This document shows positions 1 to 10,160 of a stretch of 64,000 nucleotides of DNA, one piece after another. The translations under genes and the position numbers were made by a program. Numbering within the stretch: the stretch's first letter is position 1; every line of letters begins with the position of its first letter. Origin of the DNA: Streptomyces cyaneochromogenes (lineage in GTDB: Bacteria; Actinomycetota; Actinomycetes; Streptomycetales; Streptomycetaceae); NCBI RefSeq assembly GCF_003963535.1, contig NZ_CP034539.1, positions 1,178,001 through 1,242,000 on the forward strand, given 5' to 3'. The notes beneath the pieces were generated by a model. That model was not told where the DNA came from, did not search any database, and saw only the letters and a program-made list of their open reading frames with translations.

Positions 1-687
1 TTCCTGGTGGTGCTGCAGACGCTGGGCATCTCCATTGCGCCGCTGCTCACCGCCCTGGGCGTCGGCGGTCTGGCGGTCGCGCTCGCCCTGCAGGACACGC
101 TCGCCAACCTCTTCGCGGGCATCCACATCCTCGCCTCCAAGACCGTCCAGCCCGGCGACTACATCAGGCTGGCAAGCGGCGAGGAGGGCTACGTCGAGGA
201 CATCAACTGGCGCCAGACGACCGTGCGGGCGCTCTCCAACAACCTGATCGTCATCCCCAACGGGGAGCTCGCGAAGACGAACATGACCAACTTCATGCGT
301 CCCGAGCAGGAGTTGACGATCCTCCTCCAGGTCGGTGTCGCCTACGACAGCGACCTCGACCACGTCGAGCGGGTGACCAACGAGGTCATCGCCCAGGTGA
401 TGACCGAGGTCGAGGGCGCCCTGCCGGACCACGAGCCGATCATCCGGTTCCACACCTTCGGCGACTCCCGGATCGGCTTCACCGTCATCCTGGGCGTCGG
501 CGAGTTCAGCGACCAGTACCGGATCAAGCACGAGTTCATCAAGCGCCTGCACCGGCGCTACCGCAAGGAGGGCATCAGCATCCCCGCGCCCACGCGGACG
601 GTGGCGATCCAGCAGGGGACGGTGTCGATACCGTCGCAGCGCGTCCCCGGTGAGGCGGACGAGGTGGCCCCCGTCCGCCTCGACTGA
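1..687 (+). CDS. MscS-family mechanosensitive ion channel, 5' truncated by window edge
   Basis: The reading frame is open from the first base, so the N-terminus and first membrane helices lie outside the window. The visible part begins in the last transmembrane helix. It shows the glycine/alanine-rich pore-helix pattern of MscS channels (GVGGLAVALALQDTLANLF), then the beta domain and the cytosolic C-terminal domain (PNGELAKTNMTNFMR, DYIRL). MscS channels open under membrane tension and release solutes after hypo-osmotic shock. The C-terminal tail after about residue 200 is non-conserved. It converges on the aminopeptidase gene with a 15-nt gap. The family call is secure; specific conductance or regulation cannot be read. 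Confidence 0.9.
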   Translation, partial: FLVVLQTLGISIAPLLTALGVGGLAVALALQDTLANLFAGIHILASKTVQPGDYIRLASGEEGYVEDINWRQTTVRALSNNLIVIPNGELAKTNMTNFMRPEQELTILLQVGVAYDSDLDHVERVTNEVIAQVMTEVEGALPDHEPIIRFHTFGDSRIGFTVILGVGEFSDQYRIKHEFIKRLHRRYRKEGISIPAPTRTVAIQQGTVSIPSQRVPGEADEVAPVRLD

Positions 688-702
688 CCTGCCCGGACGC
701 CC

Positions 703-2271
703 CTACAGGGTGGCCGAGTTGTCGTGGGAGCGGCTGCGCTTACGGCTGTGCGGCGCGGTGAGCGCCGGGTTCACCGGCGTGACCGTCCAGTCCGGGTGCC
801 CCGGCATCCGCGGGGTCTTCGTGCCGTACAGCCAGTCCTGGAGGAATCCGGACAGATCCTGACCGGAGACCTCCGAGGCGACGGCGATGTAGTCGGCCGT
901 CGACGCCGAGGAGTTGCGGTACCGGTCGAGGAAGGCGCGCTCCAGCGCGTTGAAGGCGCTCTCGCCGACGAGGTTGCGCAGCGCGTACAGGACCAGCACG
1001 CCGCCCAGGTAGCGCTGGCTGTCGAACAGGTTGGCCGCGTTGGGCGCGGCGACCGGCCCGGAGTCGCGCCGCCACTGGTCGCCCAGCGCGTAGGTGTGCT
1101 TCATCCGGGCTTCCAGGGTGGTCAGGCCCAGGGAGTCCGGCCAGCCGCGCTCGTAGCGGTAGAGCAGCCCGTAGAAGTCGGCGTGGCCCTCGTTGATCCA
1201 CAGGTCGGCCCAGGAGGCGGGGCTGACGCTGTTGCCGAAGTAGGAGTGGACCAGCTCGTGCATCATGTGCGAGCCGATCTTCGGCTCCGGCTGGAGCAGG
1301 TAGTTCGGCTTGTAGATGGTCAGGGTCTGGGTTTCCAGGCCGGTGAAGTCGAAGGCGTTCGGGGCGTCGGAGTTGCAGGGCAGCAGGCCGTACGTCTCGA
1401 AGGGGTAGGCCCCGAGCCGCGCCTCCAGCCACTCGACCAGGTTCGGCGTCAGCGCGAGCGCCGGCTCCAGGGCCTCGGCGCGCGCGACGGGGACGACGTC
1501 GCGCAGCGGGAGGCCGTGCGGGCCCTGCCGGTCCTTGATCACGTAGTCGCCGACCGTGATCTGCACCAGCTCGGTGGCCATGGGCTCGCGGGAGCGGTAC
1601 GTGTAGGCGGTACGGCCGCCGGAGAGGCTCTCGGTGCGCACGAGCAGGCCGGTGGCCACGCCGCGCAGGCCGCCGGGGACGGTTACGCGGAACGTGAAGT
1701 CGGCCTTGTCGGAGGGGTGGTCGTTGCACGGGAAGACGGTGTGGGCCAGGTTCGGCTGGCAGCAGGCCGCGAACCCGTCCAGCGTGTCGACCCAGCCGGT
1801 GTGCGGCTGCGGGATACGGCGCGGGTCCGCGGAGTACTCGACGCACACGGTCACCCAGGACTTGTTCGGCAGCGTGCGTGCGGGCGTTATCCGCAGCTTC
1901 TCGTCCACCTGCTCGAACGTCGCCGTACGGCCGCCGACGCGGACGGCGCGGATGTCGAGGCCGAGGGAGTCGAGGGAGAAGCGGGACAGGGCCTGGGTGG
2001 TGCGGATCTTCAGGGTGGCGGTGGCGTCGACCAGGCGGGTCGTGGCGTCGTAGGAGAAGTCGAGGTGGTAGGCCGACACGCGGTAGCCGTCGTTGCCCAG
2101 CGCCGGGTAGACGGGGTCGCCGAGGGTCTCGGGGCCCGGGGTGGCGGAGGTCTTGGCGGCCGACGTCCCCGTGCGCGTCGGTGCCGCGTGGGCGGAGGGG
2201 GCGGCGGCGAGGGCCGCCGCCGTGCCGATCAGGGCGGCCGCGGGGGCCGTCACTCGGGTGCGATATCTCAT
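703..2271 (-). CDS. Secreted M1-family zinc metallopeptidase (aminopeptidase N-like)
   Basis: A 522-residue protein. The open frame extends 84 codons upstream, but I start it at the ATG at 2271 because a typical signal peptide follows: MRYRTR, a hydrophobic alanine-rich core, and an AHA cleavage region near residue 35. HELVH at residues 338-342 followed by 18 residues and Glu361 is the HEXXH-X18-E zinc site of M1 peptidases. The GXMEN substrate motif appears as GLETQ, so exopeptidase specificity may be altered. The protein is shorter than full M1 aminopeptidases and lacks the long C-terminal helical domain. It is probably extracellular and frees N-terminal residues from peptides. It diverges from icd; the 232-nt gap must carry both promoters. 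Confidence 0.9.
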   Translation of the reverse strand: MRYRTRVTAPAAALIGTAAALAAAPSAHAAPTRTGTSAAKTSATPGPETLGDPVYPALGNDGYRVSAYHLDFSYDATTRLVDATATLKIRTTQALSRFSLDSLGLDIRAVRVGGRTATFEQVDEKLRITPARTLPNKSWVTVCVEYSADPRRIPQPHTGWVDTLDGFAACCQPNLAHTVFPCNDHPSDKADFTFRVTVPGGLRGVATGLLVRTESLSGGRTAYTYRSREPMATELVQITVGDYVIKDRQGPHGLPLRDVVPVARAEALEPALALTPNLVEWLEARLGAYPFETYGLLPCNSDAPNAFDFTGLETQTLTIYKPNYLLQPEPKIGSHMMHELVHSYFGNSVSPASWADLWINEGHADFYGLLYRYERGWPDSLGLTTLEARMKHTYALGDQWRRDSGPVAAPNAANLFDSQRYLGGVLVLYALRNLVGESAFNALERAFLDRYRNSSASTADYIAVASEVSGQDLSGFLQDWLYGTKTPRMPGHPDWTVTPVNPALTAPHSRKRSRSHDNSATL

Positions 2272-2338
2272 GGTCCGCTTTCGCTGGGGCGACCGGATGG
2301 TCAGGGCCGGCCGCCGGATCGGTGATCTCCCTACATGA

Positions 2339-4723
<2,385 letters not shown>

Positions 4724-4753
4724 CGCGAGGGTCCTACGGGCCCGCTCCAGCGT

Positions 4754-4791
4754 CTCTGCCCCGGTCGGCCCTGTGCCCGGCCGGGGCAGAG
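4754..4791 (+). terminator. Hairpin terminator after icd
   Basis: An 11-bp perfect inverted repeat, CTCTGCCCCGG and CCGGGGCAGAG, surrounds a 16-nt loop 30 nt after the icd stop. There is no U-tract, as is usual in Streptomyces. It probably ends the icd transcript. Confidence 0.75.
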
Positions 4792-4897
4792 CCGTGTCGT
4801 CCGGCGGATGTCCCGCACGAACGGCGTACCACGGCGCGAGTTCGCCGGCGTGGGCCGGTCTACTGGGCGGGGTAAGCCGAAGAAGAGGAGCAGGCCC

Positions 4898-5197
4898 ATG
4901 GCTGTGGTGTTGTCCTTGCGCTGGCCCGGAGTGACGCCCGAGCAGTACGAGGCCGTCCGGGACGCGGTGCGCTGGGAGGAGCAGGTGCCGGAGGGCGTGA
5001 GCCTGCACGTGGCCTGGTTCGACGAGGGCGCGCTGCACGTCACCGACGTATGGGAAACGCAGCAGGACTTCGAGCGGTTCTTCGCGGAGCGGCTGACGCC
5101 GGCTGTCAAGGAAGCCGGCCTGCCCGGTGAACCGGAGGCCCGGTTCTCGCCGCTGCACCGGCGCTTCGTGTCCCCCGGCGTCAGTGGCGGCGCCTGA
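4898..5197 (+). CDS. Small protein of probable dimeric alpha-beta barrel fold
   Basis: 99 residues. The ATG at 4898 is preceded by AGAGGAG at 4884-4890, a clear ribosome binding site, so the longer open frame upstream is not used. The pattern (beta strand VVLSLRWPGV, helix EQYEAVRDAV, strand SLHVAWF, strand LHVTDVW, helix DFERFFAERLTPAVKEAG) matches small ferredoxin-like/antibiotic-biosynthesis-monooxygenase-type proteins common in Streptomyces. No catalytic residue can be assigned. It ends 5 nt from the convergent frameshifted gene and probably shares nothing with it. Function unknown. Confidence 0.7.
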   Translation: MAVVLSLRWPGVTPEQYEAVRDAVRWEEQVPEGVSLHVAWFDEGALHVTDVWETQQDFERFFAERLTPAVKEAGLPGEPEARFSPLHRRFVSPGVSGGA

Positions 5198-5202
5198 CAC
5201 CG

Positions 5203-6310
5203 CTAGCCGGGCAGCGCGAGCTCCAGGTCGAGCCACCGGGCCAGGTCATCGATCTCCCGGCCGATCTCCACGCTCATCGCCTGGGTGAATCGCTCGTCCT
5301 CGTGCACGGCATCGACCCGCAGCACTCCGGCCTTGCGGTCGGCGGTGGCGTCGAGCTTGCCCACCAGCCGGTCGCCGTACAGGATCGGCAGCGCGAAGCA
5401 GCCCCAGCGGCGCTTGGCGGCCGGCTTGTACATCTCCAGCTGGTAGTCGAAGCCGAAGGGTTCGGTGGTGCGCCTGCGGTCGTGGATCAGCCGGTCGAAC
5501 GGCGACAGCAGGGCGGCGCGCCCGACGAACGGCTGCCCCGACCGGGCAGGATCGACACGCCACTTGCCCCGTACGCCCTCGACGACGGCCGGCTCACCGG
5601 CGTTCCCCACGTCCGCGGGCTCCACCTGGCACTCCGGGCCCCGGGCGCGGGCGATGCCGAGGGCGCGCAGCCGTCTGTCGTCCCGTAGGCGCAGCGCCTC
5701 GTGCACGGGGACCGCGGGTGTGTCGGGGCAGACGCGCTCGGCCAGGTCCCACAGCCGGTCGCCACCCATCCGTCCCGCCACGGCGGCCTCGCCGCGGTGC
5801 ACCATGAGCTCCAGCAGCTTGGTGACATTGCGGTTGTCGCTCCACCCGCTGGATCTCCACGGCCGCGCGCAGGTGTCGGGCAGTTCGCGGGACGGCAGCG
5901 GCCCCGCGGCGCCGAGCCGGCGAGATGTCCCGGCGGCAGGCCTCGTTGGCCGCCACCCGCGTGCGGTGATACTCGCGCCAGGAGGTCGGCGTCCCGCGCT
6001 CGGGCCACTCGGCCATCTCGGCGCGGTACAGCGCGAGATCCTCACCGGGCCGGATCATCGCCCGCAGCTCCTGCAGCGTCCCGTCGGCGAGGGCGGCGCT
6101 CAGGTCGGCCGGTGCGTACCCGCGGGACCCGAGCCGGCTCCACGCCACGAGGTCGGCGTCGGGCGCGACGGCGGCCGTCGGGTCGACCTGGAGCAGGGTC
6201 AGCCGTCGTACGACGTCCAGCAGCCCACTCGGCCGCCGAGCGCCGTCCAGCAGCTGTGCGCGTACGGCGATTCGGCGGGCGTCGGTCCTGGAGAGCTCGT
6301 GGACGGTCAT
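5203..6310 (-). pseudogene. Winged helix DNA-binding domain protein (YcaQ/AlkX-like), frameshifted
   Basis: Two adjacent frames together give one protein of about 369 residues. The first (MTVHELSRTDARRIAVRAQL from 6310, then LLDVVRRLTLLQVDPTAAVA) runs to about 5925. The second, from about 5925 down to 5203, continues with LGAAGPLPSRELPDTC, NVTKLLELMVHRGE, LLSPFDRLIHDR, WGCFALPILYGDRLVGKLD. Both are typical of the family of winged-helix proteins related to the interstrand-crosslink glycosylase YcaQ. The frame changes in a CG-rich run at 5915-5927. A lost GC dinucleotide, or one extra base, would explain it. It begins 5 nt after the DUF5713 stop, so the two were cotranscribed. It is either a young pseudogene or a sequencing error. 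Confidence 0.8.
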
Positions 6311-6315
6311 CCGCG

Positions 6316-6645
6316 TCACCAGTCCCGGGTGGCGATCAGTTCCTCCACATCGGCGTCCTCGAAACCGTAGGCGTTCGCCACGAACCAGAACTCCTCGGCT
6401 ATCTCCTCCCGGGCCACGGTCTCGATGTCGAAGTCGTCGTCCTGAAGGTCGTTGAACTCGTCGGTGGCCGCCTGCGTCAGGACGTACAGCGCGGCGAGGC
6501 CGGCCGGCCGCTCCGCCTCGATGCGCTCGCACAGGCGCAGCAGGATCTCCTTGCACCGGTCCACCGCGTGGTCGGGGTAGTAACCGTCCCCGTAGAGCGC
6601 CTTGAGGAACGGGTGTGTGCTCACCTGCTGGTTGCTGATGTTCAT
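6316..6645 (-). CDS. DUF5713 family protein
   Basis: 109 residues starting with ATG at 6645. It matches the DUF5713 pattern throughout: HPFLKALYGDGYYPDHAVD, then CKEILLRLCERIEAE, VLTQAATDEFNDL, ETVAREEIAEEFWF, and the terminal DADVEELIATRDW. It is mostly helical, acidic and soluble. The biochemical role is unknown. It is the first gene of a two-gene unit with the frameshifted winged-helix gene, and is divergent from the formylglutamate amidohydrolase gene with start codons only 48 nt apart. Confidence 0.85.
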   Translation of the reverse strand: MNISNQQVSTHPFLKALYGDGYYPDHAVDRCKEILLRLCERIEAERPAGLAALYVLTQAATDEFNDLQDDDFDIETVAREEIAEEFWFVANAYGFEDADVEELIATRDW

Positions 6646-6693
6646 GCTGTGATGGTGCACCACGCCACTGACAACGCCCCGGGAGCAGCCCTG

Positions 6694-7491
6694 ATGACCT
6701 CTGCCGCACCGTCGTTCGAGCTGCTCCCCGGCGCCGCGGAGTCGCCGGTGATCCTCCATGTGCCGCACTCGGCACGGGAGATACCGCCGGAGGTGCGCGC
6801 GGGCATCGTGCTGGAGGACTCCGCGCTGGAGCGGGAGCTGGACCACATCGTCGACGCGCACACCGCGCGGCTCGCGGAGCGGGCGGCCGAGGCCTCGCAG
6901 GTCACCCCGTGGCGGTTCGTGAACCGGCTGTCCCGGCTGGTCGTCGACCCGGAGCGGTTCCCGGACGAGCGGGAGGAGATGCTCGCCGTCGGGATGGGCG
7001 CCGTGTACACGCGAACCACGCATCGGGAGGCGCTGCGGCCCGACGACTTCGATCCCGCGCCGTTGATCTCGCGCTACTTCGAGCCGTACGCCCGGGCGAT
7101 GACCGACGCCGTCGCGCGGCGGCTGGCCGCCACGGGACGGGCCGTGATCATCGACGTGCACTCCTATCCCACCGCGCCGCTCCCCTACGAGCTCCACGGC
7201 GCGGGCCCGCGCCCGCCGGTCTGCCTGGGCACCGACTCCTTCCACACGCCGTCCGAGCTGCTCGCCGCGGCCCGGGCGGCGTTCGCCCCGTGCGGGGAGA
7301 CGGGGCTGGACAGTCCGTTCAGCGGCACGTACGTCCCGCTGGAGTTCTACGGCGGCGATCCCCGTGTCAGTGCCCTGATGATCGAGCTCCGCCGGGACAC
7401 GTACATGGCGGAGCCGGGCGGTCCGGCCGGTCCCGGACTCACCCGGCTCGCGCGGGCGCTGACGGCGCTGGTGGACGCCGCCGCACGCTGA
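6694..7491 (+). CDS. N-formylglutamate amidohydrolase family protein
   Basis: 265 residues. The family hydrolyses N-formyl-L-glutamate to formate and glutamate, the last step of one histidine-degradation route, or acts on related N-acyl amino acids. Seen here: VILHVPHSAREIPPE at the N-terminus, IVDAHTARLAERAAE, VIIDVHSYPTAPLPYE (metal-binding DxHS), GTYVPLEFYG and SALMIELRRDTYM. I chose ATG 6694 because GGGAG lies 8 nt upstream. An in-frame ATG at 6652 sits almost on the divergent DUF5713 start and lacks a ribosome site. No other histidine-utilisation genes are nearby, so the substrate is open. Confidence 0.87.
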   Translation: MTSAAPSFELLPGAAESPVILHVPHSAREIPPEVRAGIVLEDSALERELDHIVDAHTARLAERAAEASQVTPWRFVNRLSRLVVDPERFPDEREEMLAVGMGAVYTRTTHREALRPDDFDPAPLISRYFEPYARAMTDAVARRLAATGRAVIIDVHSYPTAPLPYELHGAGPRPPVCLGTDSFHTPSELLAAARAAFAPCGETGLDSPFSGTYVPLEFYGGDPRVSALMIELRRDTYMAEPGGPAGPGLTRLARALTALVDAAAR

Positions 7492-7500
7492 CCCGGTGGG

Positions 7501-7989
7501 TCAGGCCCGCAGCCACTCCGTGACCACGACCTCCCCGCCGGTGCGCAGCCGCAGGGCGAACGGCCCGTTCGGGGGTGCGGAGCTGGTGAAGCGGCCCATG
7601 TCGTCGGCCACGACGGGCGTGGCCGTCTGCGGGCCGCCGAGCACCTCGATCCGCGCCTGCTGCGGGGGCAGCACCTGCCCCATCAGCCCCTGCGCGGTCA
7701 CCTCCACGTCGACGGTCACCTCCCCCGCGCGGAAGGTCAGCATCCGCGGGACGTCCGTCGCTCCCCTGACCGGAATGGCGTCCACCACCGAGTCGAACGT
7801 CAACTCGGCGATACGGGCGTCGAGATCGTGCAGCGCGAACGCCTCCACGGCGATCTGCCGCAGCTGGGCCGGCACGGGGTCCAGGATGGCGGCGGCCTGC
7901 CGGAGCTCCTCCTCCAGCAGCTCGACGTCGAACCCGTCGTCACCGAAGGGCTCGTCGCCCGTCACTTCGTCGTGCGTGTCGTCGTTCAC
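7501..7989 (-). CDS. Small acidic protein with Ig-like/carboxypeptidase-regulatory-like C-terminus, sigma-factor partner
   Basis: 162 residues from GTG 7989. The GTG overlaps the TGA of the sigma-factor gene (GTGA), so the two are translationally coupled. The first 40 residues are very acidic (DDTHDEVTGDEPFGDDGFDVE), then comes a short helical stretch (ELRQAAAIL, RQIAVEAFALHD) and a beta-rich half. The end (VVADDMGRFTSSAPPNGPFA, then LRLRTGGEVVVTEWL) has the D-x-x-G-x-F and P-x-G signature of carboxypeptidase-regulatory-like Ig folds. There is no signal peptide or membrane segment. By position it could be an anti-sigma factor, an accessory subunit or the protease substrate of the module. I cannot decide which. 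Confidence 0.75.
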   Translation of the reverse strand: MNDDTHDEVTGDEPFGDDGFDVELLEEELRQAAAILDPVPAQLRQIAVEAFALHDLDARIAELTFDSVVDAIPVRGATDVPRMLTFRAGEVTVDVEVTAQGLMGQVLPPQQARIEVLGGPQTATPVVADDMGRFTSSAPPNGPFALRLRTGGEVVVTEWLRA

Positions 7990-8561
7990 AGCGCCCCCCG
8001 CGCGTCGAGTCGGGCCCTCAGCCGGCGCAGACAGCGCTGGCGCAGCGGACCGATGCTGCCCACGGCGATGCCCAGTGCGGCGGACACCTCCTGGTAGCTG
8101 GGCGGCGGCGAGGCCATCAGGACACGCAGCAACTGGCGGCAGCGTTCGCCGAGTTCCTCGAACTCCTGCCACATCCAGCGGATGCGCTCGGTCTCGGCGG
8201 CAGCCTCCTCGGAGTCCAGGAGCGACTGTTCGGGCGTACGGTCCTCGCTGACCCGGTCGAGCAGCTGCGGATCGCTCGTCACCGTCAGCCGCCTTAAGCT
8301 CTTGAGCACCTTCAGGCACTCGTGCCGTGCGGTGCTGGCGAGCCAGGACCCGGCCTTCTCGGGTTCACGGATGCGCCCGAGGTGCTGGGCGAAGCGGAAC
8401 CAGACGGTCTGGTAGACCTCATGGGCGTCGGCGTCGTTGAGCCGGTGTGCGCGCACGACCGACCACACCAGTGGGCTCAGCCCTTCCACGAGCGCCTTCC
8501 AGGCCGCCGCGTCGCCGTCGACGGCGGACTGGACCAGCGCACCGACATCTGCTCGGTCCAC
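7986..8561 (-). CDS. Sigma-70 family RNA polymerase sigma factor
   Basis: 191 residues with sigma region 2 (VWSVVRAHRLNDADAHEVYQ, then FAQHLGRIREPEKAGSWL, TARHECLKVLK) and region 4 (PPPSYQEVSAALGIAVGSIG, then LRQRCLRRLRARLD). It recruits RNA polymerase to its own promoter set. I start at GTG 8561, which has a purine-rich AGGGGTGGGG just upstream. An in-frame ATG at 8624 overlaps the subtilase stop as ATGA and would add 21 residues, so coupling to the subtilase gene is possible either way. It is downstream of the cytosolic subtilase and upstream of the acidic Ig-like protein. No standard anti-sigma gene is present, so control probably comes through the neighbouring proteins. Confidence 0.9.
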   Translation of the reverse strand: MDRADVGALVQSAVDGDAAAWKALVEGLSPLVWSVVRAHRLNDADAHEVYQTVWFRFAQHLGRIREPEKAGSWLASTARHECLKVLKSLRRLTVTSDPQLLDRVSEDRTPEQSLLDSEEAAAETERIRWMWQEFEELGERCRQLLRVLMASPPPSYQEVSAALGIAVGSIGPLRQRCLRRLRARLDARGAL

Positions 8562-8620
8562 AGCCCCACCCCTCGTGTACGGCAAGTCATCGTACGCCGC
8601 GGAGGGGATGGTTCCGACCC

Positions 8621-10051
8621 TCATGACCGAGGAGCCGGCTGCATGACGGGCACAGGGCGCCAGGTCGGGGGGCGAAGTGCCGGTACGTGCGCCCCCCGCA
8701 CCTCCGCGTACCCGGAGTTCGCCGCGAGCATCTTGTACCGGGCGACACGCGGGTCGTTCTCCTGCTGTGCGGTCATGTGGGAGGCGATCATGCCGGCGAC
8801 GAGGGGTGTGGCGAACGACGTGCCGCTCCAGTGCGCGAATCCCTCGAACATCACCTGGTCGGGCTTGGTGGCGCCGCCCTGCTCGCTCAACACGCCGGTG
8901 TGGCGCGGGGAGACGCAGGTGCAGGAGTAGCCGAAGCCGTAGCGGCAGGTGTCGTAGGTGGAGTGCTGGTAGACGTACGGCACGGGCGTGTCGAAGCCGG
9001 TGAGGACGCTGGTGAGCCGCTCGCCGGGCGCGTAGGCCTTCACCCAGGCGCCGTGGTTGCTGAAGCAGGCGCCGTACTCGCCGTCGCCGCGCAGCGCGCC
9101 GACCGACAGCACCGCGTCCTGGTAGTCGGACAGGTCGGCGTAGGCGGCGGGCCAGAACGGCGTGGCGCTGCCGTTGTTGCCGGCCGCGGCGACGAGCAGG
9201 GTGCGCTGTTCGCGCAGCTCCTGCATGAAGGCCTCGACGCCGAGCAGGCCGTCGGTGCGGCCGTTGGAGGTGCCGGCGGAGAGGCTGAGGATGTCGGGCC
9301 AGCCGCCCGCGTCGACGGCCTCGAAGAGCTTCTCGCCGAACTCGGACTCCAGGATGGCGCCCGCGTCGTTGAGGGAGTTGCGGACCGTGATGGTCGTGTT
9401 GGGTGCGACGGCGGCGACGAGTCCGGCGATGAACGTGCCGTGGCCGACGTACTGCTGGAGGACGCCGTCGTCGTCGCACTCCTTGATCTGCGCGTCGCCG
9501 TCGGTGTGGGCGAGCAGCGGGGAGGAGCGGAAGTCGCGCATCAGGCCGGTGTCGATGACCAGGACGCCGACGGCGCTGTCCGCGTCGTGGCTGCCCTCCG
9601 CCACCGCGGGGTTGAGTCCCTCGGCCTGCGCGACGGGGGCGGGCTCGTCGCCGGGGCAGGAGTTGACCGCGATCGACACCAGGTGGTTGCGGCTGACCAG
9701 CCGGCGTCCGGCGCGGCCCTCGGTCTCCCGCAGGGCGCGCAGGGCGTGCGCGACGGGGCGGTCGCCGCCCCGGTCGCCCTCGCCGGGGTCGCCGACCTGG
9801 ATACGGGTGATGCCCGAGCGGTTGGTCTGCGGGCTCACCCGGCGCACGTTGTCCTGCACCAGTTCGGGCTCGGCGGTGAAGTGCGCGCGTACGGTGTCCT
9901 CGACGAGACGGGCGTCCTCACCGTCGCGGACGAGCACATAGCCCTTCTCGTAGATGAACTCTGCGGAGTCGTCCGGCCCCATCGCTAGGGGGACGTCGGG
10001 CATGGAGCGCTGGATCTGCTCGAACTGCTCGTGGAATCGCTGTGGTGCCAT
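8621..10051 (-). CDS. S8 (subtilisin-like) serine protease without signal peptide
   Basis: 476 residues. The catalytic triad is visible: Asp167 in VLVIDTG, His204 in GHGTFIAG and Ser412 in GTSFATPLVAG, with the oxyanion Asn in AAAGNNG. The first 150 residues are not a secretory signal (MAPQRFHEQFEQIQRSMPDV) and form a separate domain with a polar linker (GDPGEGDRGGDRP). The enzyme is therefore likely cytosolic, unlike most Streptomyces subtilases. The start ATG has a GGGGGAGGA site. It heads the operon with the sigma factor and acidic protein and diverges from the CHAT protease gene. It probably cleaves intracellular targets, either under control of, or controlling, the CHAT protein. This last point is inference from gene order. 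Confidence 0.92.
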   Translation of the reverse strand: MAPQRFHEQFEQIQRSMPDVPLAMGPDDSAEFIYEKGYVLVRDGEDARLVEDTVRAHFTAEPELVQDNVRRVSPQTNRSGITRIQVGDPGEGDRGGDRPVAHALRALRETEGRAGRRLVSRNHLVSIAVNSCPGDEPAPVAQAEGLNPAVAEGSHDADSAVGVLVIDTGLMRDFRSSPLLAHTDGDAQIKECDDDGVLQQYVGHGTFIAGLVAAVAPNTTITVRNSLNDAGAILESEFGEKLFEAVDAGGWPDILSLSAGTSNGRTDGLLGVEAFMQELREQRTLLVAAAGNNGSATPFWPAAYADLSDYQDAVLSVGALRGDGEYGACFSNHGAWVKAYAPGERLTSVLTGFDTPVPYVYQHSTYDTCRYGFGYSCTCVSPRHTGVLSEQGGATKPDQVMFEGFAHWSGTSFATPLVAGMIASHMTAQQENDPRVARYKMLAANSGYAEVRGAHVPALRPPTWRPVPVMQPAPRS

Positions 10052-10160
10052 GGCGGGTCCTCCCCCTGAGGCGACGTTCGTCAGTCAGAGCCGTGCGGTC
10101 ACTGATTGATACAGCGCCAAACCGGTGTGGCACGGTTCCGTGGCAACTACCATCCGTGGA

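Noticed and set aside
8562..8624. Longer sigma-factor start at ATG 8624 overlapping the subtilase stop
   Set aside because: Possible by ATGA coupling, but the 21 added residues are not sigma-like and GTG 8561 has a better ribosome site. Kept as an alternative only.
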